The position numbers were made by a program, and so were the translations under genes. 64,000 nucleotides of DNA. Source: CAINVV01 sp038323575 (GTDB lineage: Bacteria; Bacteroidota; Bacteroidia; Bacteroidales; Prolixibacteraceae). This document shows positions 40,891 through 49,832 of this stretch, piece after piece (positions within the stretch are counted from its first letter, which is position 1; the number at the start of each line of letters is the position of its first letter). Location of the stretch: positions 1 to 64,000 of the forward strand of contig JBBQHB010000014.1 in NCBI GenBank assembly GCA_038323575.1. The letters are read 5' to 3'. Below the pieces are notes generated by a model, which worked only from the letters and a program-made list of their open reading frames with translations, searched no databases and had not been told where the DNA came from.

Positions 40891-43800
40891 ATGAAAAAAA
40901 AAGTATCCGTTCATGTACCAGGGCGTAATTTCCCCAGTGCAGCACAAATCTTAATGAAAATGAAACTTACCCTGTTTGTACTCATGCTTTCATTTTTCGG
41001 GGCTATTGCTTCTGACTCTTATGCACAGACCAAACTGTCATTGGATCTGAAAAATACTACTGTCAGAGATGCCTTGGATGCAATTGAAAACCAAAGCGAA
41101 TTTTTCTTTTTGTATTCCGAAAAATTAATTGATGTTAACAGAAAAATCGAAGTCCTGGCACAACAAAGCACAGTTGATAAAGTACTGGACAAGATTTTCG
41201 ATGGCACCGATGTAAATTATACGGTAAAAGACAGACAAATTGTACTGACAATCCCGGATTCAAATTTCTCAAATGAAATAACTTCCGGCACCCAGCAGAA
41301 TAAAAAAATTTCAGGGAAAGTCACTGACTCCTCAGGTTCCACCCTGCCCGGTGTTTCTGTTATCCTAAAAGGGACTACAACTGGTGTAATCACTGATAAC
41401 GAAGGGAATTATTCACTTCAGAACATTCCGGGAAACGGGATTTTACAATTTTCGTTTGTCGGAATGAAAACACAAGAAGTAGCAGTTGGGGAAAAAAACT
41501 CAATCAACATTGTGATGGTTGAAGAAACTATTGGTGTTGATGAAGTAGTTGTTACAGCCCTTGGCATCAAACGCAATGAAAAGGCACTTGGTTATTCGGT
41601 ACAGGCTGTAAAAGGTGATGTTTTACAAACAGTAAAAGGCATAGATATGTCAACTTCCCTTACCGGGAAAGTTGCTGGTTTACAGATTAACAACTCTACG
41701 GAATTTACTGCTGAATCAACTATCTTACTTCGGGGTGAGAGTCCGTTGCTGGTGTTGGACGGAGTGCCTTATGCCAACATGAAGCTAAGGGATATTCCGG
41801 CTGACGATATCGAAAGCATTTCTGTTTTGAAAGGTGCAACTGCATCGGCGCTCTATGGATCCCGGGGAGGGGCAGGCGCGATCATGATTACCTCTAAAAG
41901 AGGTATGGCAAAGAGCGGACTGTCAATTAACGTCAACAGCGGTACGATGTTTAATGCCGGATTTGTCGCTGTTCCTGAATTGCAATCGAAATTTGGACGG
42001 GATTTTGCAACCCGTTCTGATGGTAAATATGAAATTTTGCGAAATTTCTCAGGTTCCTGGGGAAGACCAATCGAAGGCCAAATGGTTTACCAATGGGATC
42101 CTGTTCAAAAAACGATGGTCGAGTCTCCTTATTTAAATTACGGCGACAATTTTAAAAATTTTCTGGAACAAGGGTTCATTGCCAACAACAACATCAATGT
42201 TACCCAGCAGGGAGAGTTAGGGAGTTTCCGCACTTCCGGCACCTGGGTTAAGAACAAAGGTCAGTATCCCAACTCGATGTTTGATAAAATTACTTTTTCA
42301 GTGGGAGGTGATATGAAATTCAAAAAATTCTCACTTTCGTCAAATGTTTCTTACAATAAACAGGTCACACCCAACAAGGGATTTGGGGGATATACGGGTT
42401 ACGACCCGATGTACGGATTGATAATTCAGGGGGCAAACGATTACGATGTTCGTGCATACAAGGATTATTGGCTCATTCCAAATGAGGTTCAAAACAATTC
42501 CTATACGGCCACTGTCAATAATCCATATTTCGATCGTTATGAACGGACGTTTGGGTTTAACCGTGATATTTTCAACGGCAACATCACATTGAACTACCAG
42601 TTTACTCCCTGGTTGAAAGGACTATTCCGCAGCGGTTATGACACCTACAGTGTAAGATCAGAAATGATACTATCCAAGGGAAATTTTCAGGGAGGGGGAA
42701 ATGGCAATATTGGAGGCAATGAGGTTTGGGGAGAATCCCTCAAAGGATCCTACAATGTAGGCATAGACCGCGGATACAGTATTAGTAATGAATGTATTAT
42801 GATGTTTAACAAATCGTTTGACAAATTGGTAGTTGATGCTTTAGCAGGGGTAAGTTCCAATTTCAAACGTGATGAAACAGTCTGGGGGTTCACCAAAGGC
42901 GGTTTGTCCATCCCGGGATATTATTCCCTGCTGTCATCTATAAGCCCGGTATTTGCAGGGAGTAAATTGTGGCAAAAACAAACGAACAGTGTATACGGAA
43001 AATTAGGAGTATCCTGGCGTAATCTTTTATTTGCAGATGCCACATTCAGAAATGACTGGGTATCCACCTTGCCTGAAGCCACCCGTTCGTATTTCTATCC
43101 GTCCGTTTCAGGAAGCTTCCTGGCCTCTGAATTCTTGAAGGACTACAAATGGCTCTCATTGTGGAAGTTAAGGGCTTCATGGACGACTGTGAAAATTCCT
43201 GCAGATATTTATACCATCAATACAGTATTGTCTGTTACAAATCCTGCCTGGGGTTCATTGGCTTCTGCTTCTGCCCCGACAACAATCCGACCGGTTGACC
43301 TGATTCCTCAGAGCACTGCTACAACAGAATTTGGCACGGTCATCAATGTATTGCAAAACCGAATTTCATTTGATGCGACCTATTACATGAAAAGGGGTTA
43401 TGATTATATAAAAAGTGCCACAGTAAGCGCGACTTCAGGATATGCAAGCATATTTATGAATACCAAGGAGGAACGTACGCGTAAAGGGTTAGAATTAATG
43501 CTCAATATGATTCCGGTTAAAACAAAAGATGTCAAATGGAGCGTCTTGTTGAACTGGTCCAAGGAGGCTGAGTATTATACCAAGGTTGACCCGCTGTATA
43601 CTACCAATGTAGATAAACCCTGGATAGGTGTTGGTAAACGTGCAGATTCGTTCACAACCCAGCAAAATCTGAAAGACCCGGGTGGAAATATTATTCACCT
43701 GAACGGAATTCCTCAATACTCAACTTTCCAATCTTTGTACGGATACTCACGTCCTGATTGGATGTTCGGAATAGGTTCGAACCTTACCTATAAGAATTTC

Positions 43801-44346
43801 ACCTTTGCAATCTCGATGGATGGACGGGTTGGCGGGCTACTTTCTTCATGGACCTCAATGTATCTGTGGAACGCCGGATCGCATCCGGAGAGCATCACAG
43901 AACCGGCCCGTTATCTTGATGCGACAGTTAGCGGCAGTAAAAATTACATTGGCACCGGAGTAAAGGTCGCTTCCGGAAGTGTGAAATTCGATGCAATTGG
44001 AAATATTATTGACGACACGCGCACTTTTGCGCCAAATGATGTCGCCGTTACATACAAACAGTATACCCAGACGATGCACAAAAGTATTGCCTGGGGAGGG
44101 AACGCTTCTCCGGGAGACATATTCTCAGGTACCTTTATGAAGTTGCGTGAAATCTCGCTAACCTATGATATTCCAACATCAATAACCAGCAAAGTAAGAA
44201 TGAAGGGCGCTTCAATTTCAGCAGTTGCCCAGAATGTTTTTATGTGGGCCAAAGATTTTAAATATTCAGACCCTGATGGCGGATCAGAAAACCTTGCAGA
44301 CCCTTCGCAACGTTATGTAGGTTTCAATCTTAAGCTTGATTTTTAG
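40891..44346 (+). CDS. SusC/RagA TonB-linked outer-membrane transporter with STN domain
   Basis: A 1151-residue TonB-dependent transporter. The start is ATG 40891 (MKKKVSVHVPGRNFPS), with a delayed signal segment (LTLFVLMLSFFGAIASDSYAQ). Order: STN signal domain about 47-120 (VRDALDAIENQSEFFFLYS), carboxypeptidase-regulatory-like domain about 138-225 (ISGKVTDSSGSTLPGVSVI), TonB plug (GIDMSTSLTGKVAGLQI; VLKGATASALYGSRGGAG) and 22-strand barrel ending ENLADPSQRYVGFNLKLDF. The STN domain links it to the upstream FecR/sigma pair. With the SusD partner it forms an outer-membrane oligosaccharide or peptide importer. No hydrolase follows, so the substrate is not inferable. Confidence 0.93.
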   Translation: MKKKVSVHVPGRNFPSAAQILMKMKLTLFVLMLSFFGAIASDSYAQTKLSLDLKNTTVRDALDAIENQSEFFFLYSEKLIDVNRKIEVLAQQSTVDKVLDKIFDGTDVNYTVKDRQIVLTIPDSNFSNEITSGTQQNKKISGKVTDSSGSTLPGVSVILKGTTTGVITDNEGNYSLQNIPGNGILQFSFVGMKTQEVAVGEKNSINIVMVEETIGVDEVVVTALGIKRNEKALGYSVQAVKGDVLQTVKGIDMSTSLTGKVAGLQINNSTEFTAESTILLRGESPLLVLDGVPYANMKLRDIPADDIESISVLKGATASALYGSRGGAGAIMITSKRGMAKSGLSINVNSGTMFNAGFVAVPELQSKFGRDFATRSDGKYEILRNFSGSWGRPIEGQMVYQWDPVQKTMVESPYLNYGDNFKNFLEQGFIANNNINVTQQGELGSFRTSGTWVKNKGQYPNSMFDKITFSVGGDMKFKKFSLSSNVSYNKQVTPNKGFGGYTGYDPMYGLIIQGANDYDVRAYKDYWLIPNEVQNNSYTATVNNPYFDRYERTFGFNRDIFNGNITLNYQFTPWLKGLFRSGYDTYSVRSEMILSKGNFQGGGNGNIGGNEVWGESLKGSYNVGIDRGYSISNECIMMFNKSFDKLVVDALAGVSSNFKRDETVWGFTKGGLSIPGYYSLLSSISPVFAGSKLWQKQTNSVYGKLGVSWRNLLFADATFRNDWVSTLPEATRSYFYPSVSGSFLASEFLKDYKWLSLWKLRASWTTVKIPADIYTINTVLSVTNPAWGSLASASAPTTIRPVDLIPQSTATTEFGTVINVLQNRISFDATYYMKRGYDYIKSATVSATSGYASIFMNTKEERTRKGLELMLNMIPVKTKDVKWSVLLNWSKEAEYYTKVDPLYTTNVDKPWIGVGKRADSFTTQQNLKDPGGNIIHLNGIPQYSTFQSLYGYSRPDWMFGIGSNLTYKNFTFAISMDGRVGGLLSSWTSMYLWNAGSHPESITEPARYLDATVSGSKNYIGTGVKVASGSVKFDAIGNIIDDTRTFAPNDVAVTYKQYTQTMHKSIAWGGNASPGDIFSGTFMKLREISLTYDIPTSITSKVRMKGASISAVAQNVFMWAKDFKYSDPDGGSENLADPSQRYVGFNLKLDF

Positions 44347-44374
44347 TTAAATCCATTTAATTTAGATGTAGATC

Positions 44375-45898
44375 ATGAAAAAGATAACTCTATACAGTAC
44401 CATGACAGCCATAGTATGTGCACTGTCACTCATTGGCTGCACGGATAAGTTCGATGAACTGAACACCAATCCGGATGCGGTCACAAAGGCTCCGCCATCT
44501 ATGCTTGCGACCCAGGTGATCCTGAATATTACAAAATTCAGTGGCCGTGATGGTATGGCATATTTCGAAGATCAGGCCCTCGTCAAATACGTTGGTATGG
44601 GCAGTCAAAAGGTGCCAAACCAATACAATCAGATCAACAGAGGTTGGTTTGGTTTAACTTCTTTCCCTACCATCGATAAGATGCTTGAAATGGCTAATGG
44701 GAACCCTCAGGTAGATTCATACAAAGCCCTTGCAAAATTTGCAAGAGCCACTACCTTCTGGGGCGGCATCTCAAATTTAGGGGATATTCCTTATACCGAA
44801 GCTAATCTTGGAGCAATAGGAAATTTTAAACCCAAATATGATACGCAGGAAACTGTGCTTATTGGTATCCTTAACGAATTGAAGGAGGCAGAAACTCTTT
44901 TTGCCAAAGGGATCAATTTTGATGGTGACCCGACACCTTTTGCAGGAAATGCGGTCAAATGGCGCAGGGCTACCAATGCCTTTGCATTAAAAATCTTAAT
45001 GTCGGCAAGCAAAAAAGAGAGTGTAGCTTCAGTGGATATCAAAAAGCGTTTTCAGGATATTGTCAATGCAGGATATATTTTGGATCCGGCGACAGGCTAT
45101 CTTGGACTGGTTTACAATACGGTGCAATTACACCCTATTTATGGCAACAGGAACCTTTATTACAACAGCGCCATGGTGAGTTCTTTGGTTGTTGATGCCT
45201 TGAAAAACCTAAATGATAACCGTCTTTTCTATTTTGCCGATCCTTCACCTGAAAAAATTGCCTCCGGATCAAAAGAAGGAGAAATGGGCGCTTATGTTGG
45301 ATGTGATGTAGCGATGGATTATGCTGAATTTGCTTCCAACACCTTGAAAAAGAAATATTCTTCCATTAATGGCAGGTATTACGACAACGGTCAGTGCGAG
45401 CCACGGGTAATTCTTTCATATGCCGAGCAGCAATTGATATTGGCAGAAGCTCGTGTCCGCGGATGGATAACGAATGGTACCGCAAAAGACTATTATGAAA
45501 GTGCTGTAAAATCAGTTTTGGCATTTTATATGGCAACTCCATCAGCTACTGCACACGGTAAGGCAATCACTCAATCTTATATAGACAGTTATTTTACCGG
45601 TTCTGCAGCTTTTGCCGCAACAACAGATGAACAATATAAACAGATTTGGATGCAACGCTATCTGATAGGTTTTATGCAACCTCAATCAGCATTCTTTGAA
45701 TACCGACGGTGTAAATATCCCGATTTCCCTATCAATCCGACAACTAATCTAAATCCGGGTATTGGTGGCGGGATCCCTATGAGATATAATTATCCTGATG
45801 CCGAATACAGTTACAATCTGCAAAACATGAAAGATGCATTGGACCGCCAATGGGCTGGTGTTGATGATGTGAACAATGTGATGTGGTTGTTAAAATAG
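44375..45898 (+). CDS. SusD/RagB-type surface lipoprotein
   Basis: A 507-residue lipoprotein of the SusD-like group, the substrate-capturing lid of the SusCD complex. The signal MKKITLYSTMTAIVCALSLIG is followed by the lipobox Cys and DKFDELNTNPDAVTKAPPSML. Helical TPR-like segments with AEQQLILAEARVRGW and a C-terminal VDDVNNVMWLLK are typical. The NTNP opening suggests the SusD-like_2 subgroup rather than starch SusD. It starts 28 bases after SusC, so they are co-transcribed, and is followed by a good terminator. The ligand is unknown. Confidence 0.9.
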   Translation: MKKITLYSTMTAIVCALSLIGCTDKFDELNTNPDAVTKAPPSMLATQVILNITKFSGRDGMAYFEDQALVKYVGMGSQKVPNQYNQINRGWFGLTSFPTIDKMLEMANGNPQVDSYKALAKFARATTFWGGISNLGDIPYTEANLGAIGNFKPKYDTQETVLIGILNELKEAETLFAKGINFDGDPTPFAGNAVKWRRATNAFALKILMSASKKESVASVDIKKRFQDIVNAGYILDPATGYLGLVYNTVQLHPIYGNRNLYYNSAMVSSLVVDALKNLNDNRLFYFADPSPEKIASGSKEGEMGAYVGCDVAMDYAEFASNTLKKKYSSINGRYYDNGQCEPRVILSYAEQQLILAEARVRGWITNGTAKDYYESAVKSVLAFYMATPSATAHGKAITQSYIDSYFTGSAAFAATTDEQYKQIWMQRYLIGFMQPQSAFFEYRRCKYPDFPINPTTNLNPGIGGGIPMRYNYPDAEYSYNLQNMKDALDRQWAGVDDVNNVMWLLK

Positions 45899-45915
45899 AA
45901 AGGCTTAATTTTGCA

Positions 45916-45969
45916 GTGCGGGTTGTTTAAGGAAATTTGATAATGGTCCTTGACAACCCACACTTTTTT
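45916..45969 (+). terminator. Terminator after SusD
   Basis: Arms GTGCGGGTTGT (45916-45926) and ACAACCCACAC (45953-45963) pair with a single mismatch, followed by six T. The rest of the gap to 46231 holds repeats at 46059-46087 and 46196-46231 and no gene. Confidence 0.8.
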
Positions 45970-46058
45970 ATGTATAATTACCAAAAAACGATCAATCCAA
46001 AATAAGGTAATAAAGTTGATATTCAATAGTATGCGCAATTTCTACTAAGGTAACCTAA

Positions 46059-46087
46059 GAAAATAAGGTTTTATATGATCAAAATTG
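46059..46087 (+). repeat. 29-nt dispersed repeat, copy 2
   Basis: Matches 37762-37790 with one mismatch (TTTTATATGA here, TTTTAGATGA there). It lies beyond the SusD terminator, so the two copies bracket an 8.3-kb segment as direct repeats. Confidence 0.8.
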
Positions 46088-46195
46088 GTGCATCTATCAA
46101 CGCTGCAATCCTTCGTGTCACTTTTGTATTTAGTCTTATTCAGAGTTAAATTCAGATGGATTTTTGAATTCCGAACACATGAAGATTTTGGCAAA

Positions 46196-46231
46196 GTACT
46201 TTAGTCACTTTAGCTCACTTTAGTCACTTCA
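46196..46231 (-). repeat. CACTTTAG-type degenerate repeat behind rluA-type gene
   Basis: Units TACTTTAGTCACTTTAG, CTCACTTTAG, TCACTTCAC, ending right at the stop codon of the pseudouridine synthase gene (46232-46234). On that gene's strand they read AAGTGACTAA-type units immediately after the stop. Confidence 0.75.
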
Positions 46232-47155
46232 CTAATCCAACTTCGGCATTCCCCCCAAGTGAAACATCTGCAAAAACCGACTCGGTGCCGGTGTCACGAA
46301 GCTGAGTTCTTCGCCGGTGATCGGGTGTTTGAAAGCCAGCAGGTTGGCATGAAGACAGGTGCGTTTCAGCGGATTTACTTTTGAACCATATTTTTTGTCG
46401 CCCGCTATCGGATGCCCAAGTTCTTTCATGTGTACGCGTATCTGATTTTTGCGACCAGTCTCGAGTTCAACCTGCAACAGGGAAAATTCCTCTTCACGTT
46501 TCAAAACTTTGTAGTGGGTGATGGCTTCGTCGCCCTCTCCCGGCACTTTGGTTGAATACATGATCAGCATCTTGTTCTCTTTCAGGAAGGAACGAATGGT
46601 GTCTTCATCTTTTTCCACCAATCCTTCAACTACTGCGATGTAGGAACGCCTGATAACGGCATCCTGCCAGTTTTTCTGCATGATTTCCTGCACCTGTTCA
46701 CTTTTGGCAAACATCATCACCCCGGAGGTGTCGCGGTCGAGCCTGTGCACGACAAAGATGCGGTTGTTGGGATTCTCTTTTTTGACATGGGAGCTCAGGA
46801 TGGAGTAGGTGGTCAGCAGTTTTTCCTTCGCGGTAGCGATGGAAAGCATTCCTGCCTCTTTGTCGATGACAATGAGATAGGGATCTTCAAAAAGAATCTT
46901 AATTCCACGGAGGCGGGTTTGTTCGGCTACAACACCCCAGTTTACCGTAACAATTTGGTTCGGTTCCAGCGGATAATCGAACTGGGTTATCGCATGAGCA
47001 CCGACGGATACCTGCCTGTGGGCCAGTATTGATTTGATGGTTGTCCGGCTCTTGCCTTTAAGTTCACCTATCAGAAACTGCATCAGTCCTTCCGGTTTTT
47101 TTACCGTCAGCTGAGTTAGTTTGCCTTTTTGCTTGTTGAGTGGTTTTGTACTCAT
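46232..47155 (-). CDS. RluA-family RNA pseudouridine synthase
   Basis: A 307-residue enzyme that converts specific uridines in rRNA or tRNA to pseudouridine. The N-terminal S4-like RNA-binding segment (LMQFLIGELKGKSRTTIKSIL, about 24-70) precedes the catalytic domain with HRLDRDTSGVMMFAKS, in which Asp is the catalytic residue. Also present are the RluA motifs ETGRKNQIRVHMKELGHPIAGDKKYG and LHANLLAFKHP. The target uridine cannot be read. Its ATG overlaps the stop region of the preceding lipoprotein gene by four bases, so it is translationally coupled at the end of a pgi-lipoprotein-rluA-type operon. Confidence 0.93.
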   Translation of the reverse strand: MSTKPLNKQKGKLTQLTVKKPEGLMQFLIGELKGKSRTTIKSILAHRQVSVGAHAITQFDYPLEPNQIVTVNWGVVAEQTRLRGIKILFEDPYLIVIDKEAGMLSIATAKEKLLTTYSILSSHVKKENPNNRIFVVHRLDRDTSGVMMFAKSEQVQEIMQKNWQDAVIRRSYIAVVEGLVEKDEDTIRSFLKENKMLIMYSTKVPGEGDEAITHYKVLKREEEFSLLQVELETGRKNQIRVHMKELGHPIAGDKKYGSKVNPLKRTCLHANLLAFKHPITGEELSFVTPAPSRFLQMFHLGGMPKLD

Positions 47156-48117
47156 TGCGAATTTTGTGCAGGGTTAAAATTGATTTCAGACAGGAAAGAA
47201 TCGAATTCTTCACTGTATTTAAACCCTTTTGACGCGAGGAGATCGTAATATTTCTTTACAATCTGTGTGCTTTCACGGTTTGGGTGCTCTTCGATGTACC
47301 GAAGATAGGAGGACTGGTATTCCGGATCCAGCATTTTGGTATTCGGATCGAACAGGGGTGCCTGCTCCATCCCTGACAAATAAGCTACCAGTACATCCAG
47401 ATACTGAGCCTGAATTTCATCATTCAACAGGTACTCGGGATTTTTAAGCATGAAATCTTCCCATGCGATCACCTGGTGCGCCAGTGAATCGGGTTGGGAA
47501 ACCGGCTGATTTTCGTTGGTACTGAATCCTTTTGCAATGCTGATCTTTGTTTGAAGATAGTCGCGGCTGCTGGTAGTAAGGACCCTGTCTAAATGAGAGG
47601 AGATAAATGACATATCCGGCTCCAGATAGAAATCGCCATCCCGGAAAATGAGATTTATCCCGTGTGATGCCATCGAAGAACTCAATTTCTGAGCTTCCGC
47701 ATCCTCTTTATTTTTGAAATGGCCGATCAGTTCACGGTTTCCTAATAATTTTCTGTCATAATACTCCTGCATAACTGAGGTCATGAACCCATTGAAAGAG
47801 ATTAACATGGAGTCCCGACTCAGTGAGTCGGCCCTGGCATTGGAGTAAATAATCAATGCGCGGTCAATATTCTGAAGATCGTTTTTGTCGAGATCCTCCA
47901 GAACTGAACTATATGCCGCATTGTGGGGCACTGTTAACTGTGATAGCCGGAAAGTATCCATGCCGTTGGCCTTCTCTGCCGCTGCTTTTTCATTTGCTGA
48001 CTGTTTGTCCTGTGTTCCTGAAAAACAGGCAGTCAGAAAAATCGGAAGAACAGCCAGTATCATAAATAAACCGGTAAATGTTCTCCTGTTGCAAGGATGT
48101 TTTTTTGGCATCGTCAC
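47152..48117 (-). CDS. Lipoprotein of unknown function
   Basis: I do not recognise this 321-residue protein. It has a clear lipoprotein signal: a positively charged start, a hydrophobic stretch (FTGLFMILAVLPIFL) and the lipobox TAC at about residues 29-31. The mature part is helical, polar and free of Cys, with stretches such as NIDRALIIYSNARADSLS and SSHLDRVLTTSSRDYLQ. The start at 48117 or two codons in (MPKKHPC) is possible. It begins three bases after the pgi stop and overlaps the next gene by four bases, so it is firmly embedded in an operon with pgi and a pseudouridine synthase. Its function is unknown; an envelope location is inferred. Confidence 0.75.
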   Translation of the reverse strand: MTMPKKHPCNRRTFTGLFMILAVLPIFLTACFSGTQDKQSANEKAAAEKANGMDTFRLSQLTVPHNAAYSSVLEDLDKNDLQNIDRALIIYSNARADSLSRDSMLISFNGFMTSVMQEYYDRKLLGNRELIGHFKNKEDAEAQKLSSSMASHGINLIFRDGDFYLEPDMSFISSHLDRVLTTSSRDYLQTKISIAKGFSTNENQPVSQPDSLAHQVIAWEDFMLKNPEYLLNDEIQAQYLDVLVAYLSGMEQAPLFDPNTKMLDPEYQSSYLRYIEEHPNRESTQIVKKYYDLLASKGFKYSEEFDSFLSEINFNPAQNSQ

Positions 48118-48120
48118 TGC

Positions 48121-49470
48121 TTATTTTAATCTTTCCTGTATTGCCCTGGTTTCTTTTTCAAAGCCCGGCTTGTTCAGGAGTGCAAACATGTTTTTCTTGT
48201 AGCTTTCAACACCAGGCTGGTCGAACGGATTGATATCCAGTATATAACCGCTGATTCCGCAGGCAATCTCGAAAAAGTAGATTAACTGTCCGAGGTAGTA
48301 TTCATCCAGTTTCGGAATGGAGATCCTGATATTGGGAACTCCTCCGTCGACATGTGCCAGCATGGTGCCAAGCTCCGCCATTTTATTGACTTCATCCACA
48401 CGTTTCCCGGCCAGGAAATTCAGACCATCCAGGTCTGCCTCATCCCCGGGAACGAACACTTCGCTGTTTACCTCTTCAATAGAGAGGACTGTTTCGAACA
48501 ATGTTCTTTCTCCCTCCTGGATATACTGTCCCATGGAATGAAGGTCGCTCGAAAAATCAACACTGCTGGGATAGATCCCTTTGCCTTCTTTCCCTTCGCT
48601 TTCGCCGTAGAGCTGTTTCCACCACTCTGCAAAAAAGTGGAGTTTGGGATTGTAGTTAACCAGAATTTCAATTTTCTTGCCTGATTGGTACAGGGCATTC
48701 CTTGCGGCGGCATACTGACAGGCAGGATTTTGTTCATATGGTACTTCAGTTCCGCAGGCACTTTCCATGGCCTTTGCACCGTTCACCAGCGCGCGTATGT
48801 TGAAGCCTGCCATGCCGATGGCAAGCAAGCCGACCGGTGTCAGCACGGAATAACGTCCGCCTACATCATCAGGGATCACGAAGGTTTTGTATCCCTCTTC
48901 TTTGGCCAATGTCTTCAAGGCTCCCCGCTCGGCATCGGTAATAGCGACAATTCTTTTCCGGGCTTCGTCAACGCCGTATTTTTCTTCGAGATCTTGTTTC
49001 AGCAGACGGAAAGCCAGGGCCGGTTCTGTTGTCGTGCCTGATTTGGAAATAACAGCACAGGCCCAATCTTTCGCATCCAGCAGGTCACGAAGTTCGAAAA
49101 GATAGTCCTCGCTGATATTCTGACCTGCAAAAACTACCAACGGTGCTTCAAAGGAACCTTTGATGGCTGCAAATGAGTCGGATAGTGCGTCGATCACAGC
49201 TTTGGATCCAAGATAGGAACCCCCGATTCCGATGACCACGAATATTTCGAGGTGCTTGACCTGTAATTTTTGAATTGTTTTTTCGAGGTCTGCCAGTTCT
49301 ACTTCCGGAATTCCGCCCGGCAGATCGACCCAGCCCAGAAAATCACTGCCTTTGCCTGTTTTCTTTCGCAAAGTGAGGTTAGCAGCTTCTGTCTGTTGTT
49401 TGAATCCATCAATTTTTGCTTTTGGGACAAACCCATATACGTTGCTCAAGTTTAGCGCGATGTTCTTCAT
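48121..49470 (-). CDS. pgi: Glucose-6-phosphate isomerase
   Basis: A 449-residue glycolytic enzyme interconverting glucose 6-phosphate and fructose 6-phosphate in the cytoplasm. SIS-fold motifs are intact: VIGIGGSYLGSKAVIDAL (about 80-97), AVISKSGTTTEPALAFRLL (about 139-157), DDVGGRYSVLTPVGLL near 206, and the later SMGQYIQEGERTLFETV. The length matches the short bacterial type (about 445-450), as in Bacillus and Bacteroides. It is followed by an unknown lipoprotein with a three-base gap. In Bacteroides, from memory, pgi lies directly beside gpsA and lysS; here two small membrane-protein genes lie between. Confidence 0.97.
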   Translation of the reverse strand: MKNIALNLSNVYGFVPKAKIDGFKQQTEAANLTLRKKTGKGSDFLGWVDLPGGIPEVELADLEKTIQKLQVKHLEIFVVIGIGGSYLGSKAVIDALSDSFAAIKGSFEAPLVVFAGQNISEDYLFELRDLLDAKDWACAVISKSGTTTEPALAFRLLKQDLEEKYGVDEARKRIVAITDAERGALKTLAKEEGYKTFVIPDDVGGRYSVLTPVGLLAIGMAGFNIRALVNGAKAMESACGTEVPYEQNPACQYAAARNALYQSGKKIEILVNYNPKLHFFAEWWKQLYGESEGKEGKGIYPSSVDFSSDLHSMGQYIQEGERTLFETVLSIEEVNSEVFVPGDEADLDGLNFLAGKRVDEVNKMAELGTMLAHVDGGVPNIRISIPKLDEYYLGQLIYFFEIACGISGYILDINPFDQPGVESYKKNMFALLNKPGFEKETRAIQERLK

Positions 49471-49509
49471 ATTTAAGTATTTTGTTACATCTTTATTTAA
49501 ATTAAGCTA

Positions 49510-49704
49510 TTAGCTTTTAGTCATTAGTTTTCTTGCTGCTTTAAACCATAATAGGGCAAAAATAACGGAAGCCAATGATAATACAATAGCAACCTGTACC
49601 GTTTCTTTCCAAAGCCAATGAATTCCATTGTTGTCAAAGGTAAATGCAATACTGAATAATCCGCACATTAGAGTAAGACTCATCCATAAATTTCTCTTTT
49701 TCAT
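49510..49704 (-). CDS. Small two-helix membrane protein, paralogue of LuxR membrane part
   Basis: A 64-residue protein from ATG 49704 (MKKRNLWMSLTLMCGLFS); ATG 49728 is an alternative. It has two hydrophobic segments. The stretch FTFDNNGIHWLWKETVQVAI followed by VLSLASVIFALLWFKAARK aligns by eye with FKFNSNNIKLIWSDYPSITI and ALALITGLIAIIWLKIEK in the upstream LuxR-type protein. It ends where the cytoplasmic coiled part and helix-turn-helix would follow. It might dimerise with, or modulate, the regulator. Function is inferred from this pairing only. A -7 element lies at 49742-49749, so it may have its own promoter. Confidence 0.65.
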   Translation of the reverse strand: MKKRNLWMSLTLMCGLFSIAFTFDNNGIHWLWKETVQVAIVLSLASVIFALLWFKAARKLMTKS

Positions 49705-49741
49705 TTTTATAAAAAATTCGTTAAACATTAATTGAACGACA

Positions 49742-49749
49742 CAAAAGTA
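49742..49749 (-). promoter_or_regulatory. -7 element for the small membrane protein
   Basis: The minus strand reads TACTTTTG, an exact TAnnTTTG match, 14-38 bases before the two candidate starts. Confidence 0.4.
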
Positions 49750-49832
49750 TTCTGCTATAATGTTAAATGAATTTTTTACGGGGTTGAAAAAAGGTTGATT
49801 CAAGGGTTGAAATAAGGTTGACCGGTTTGTAA

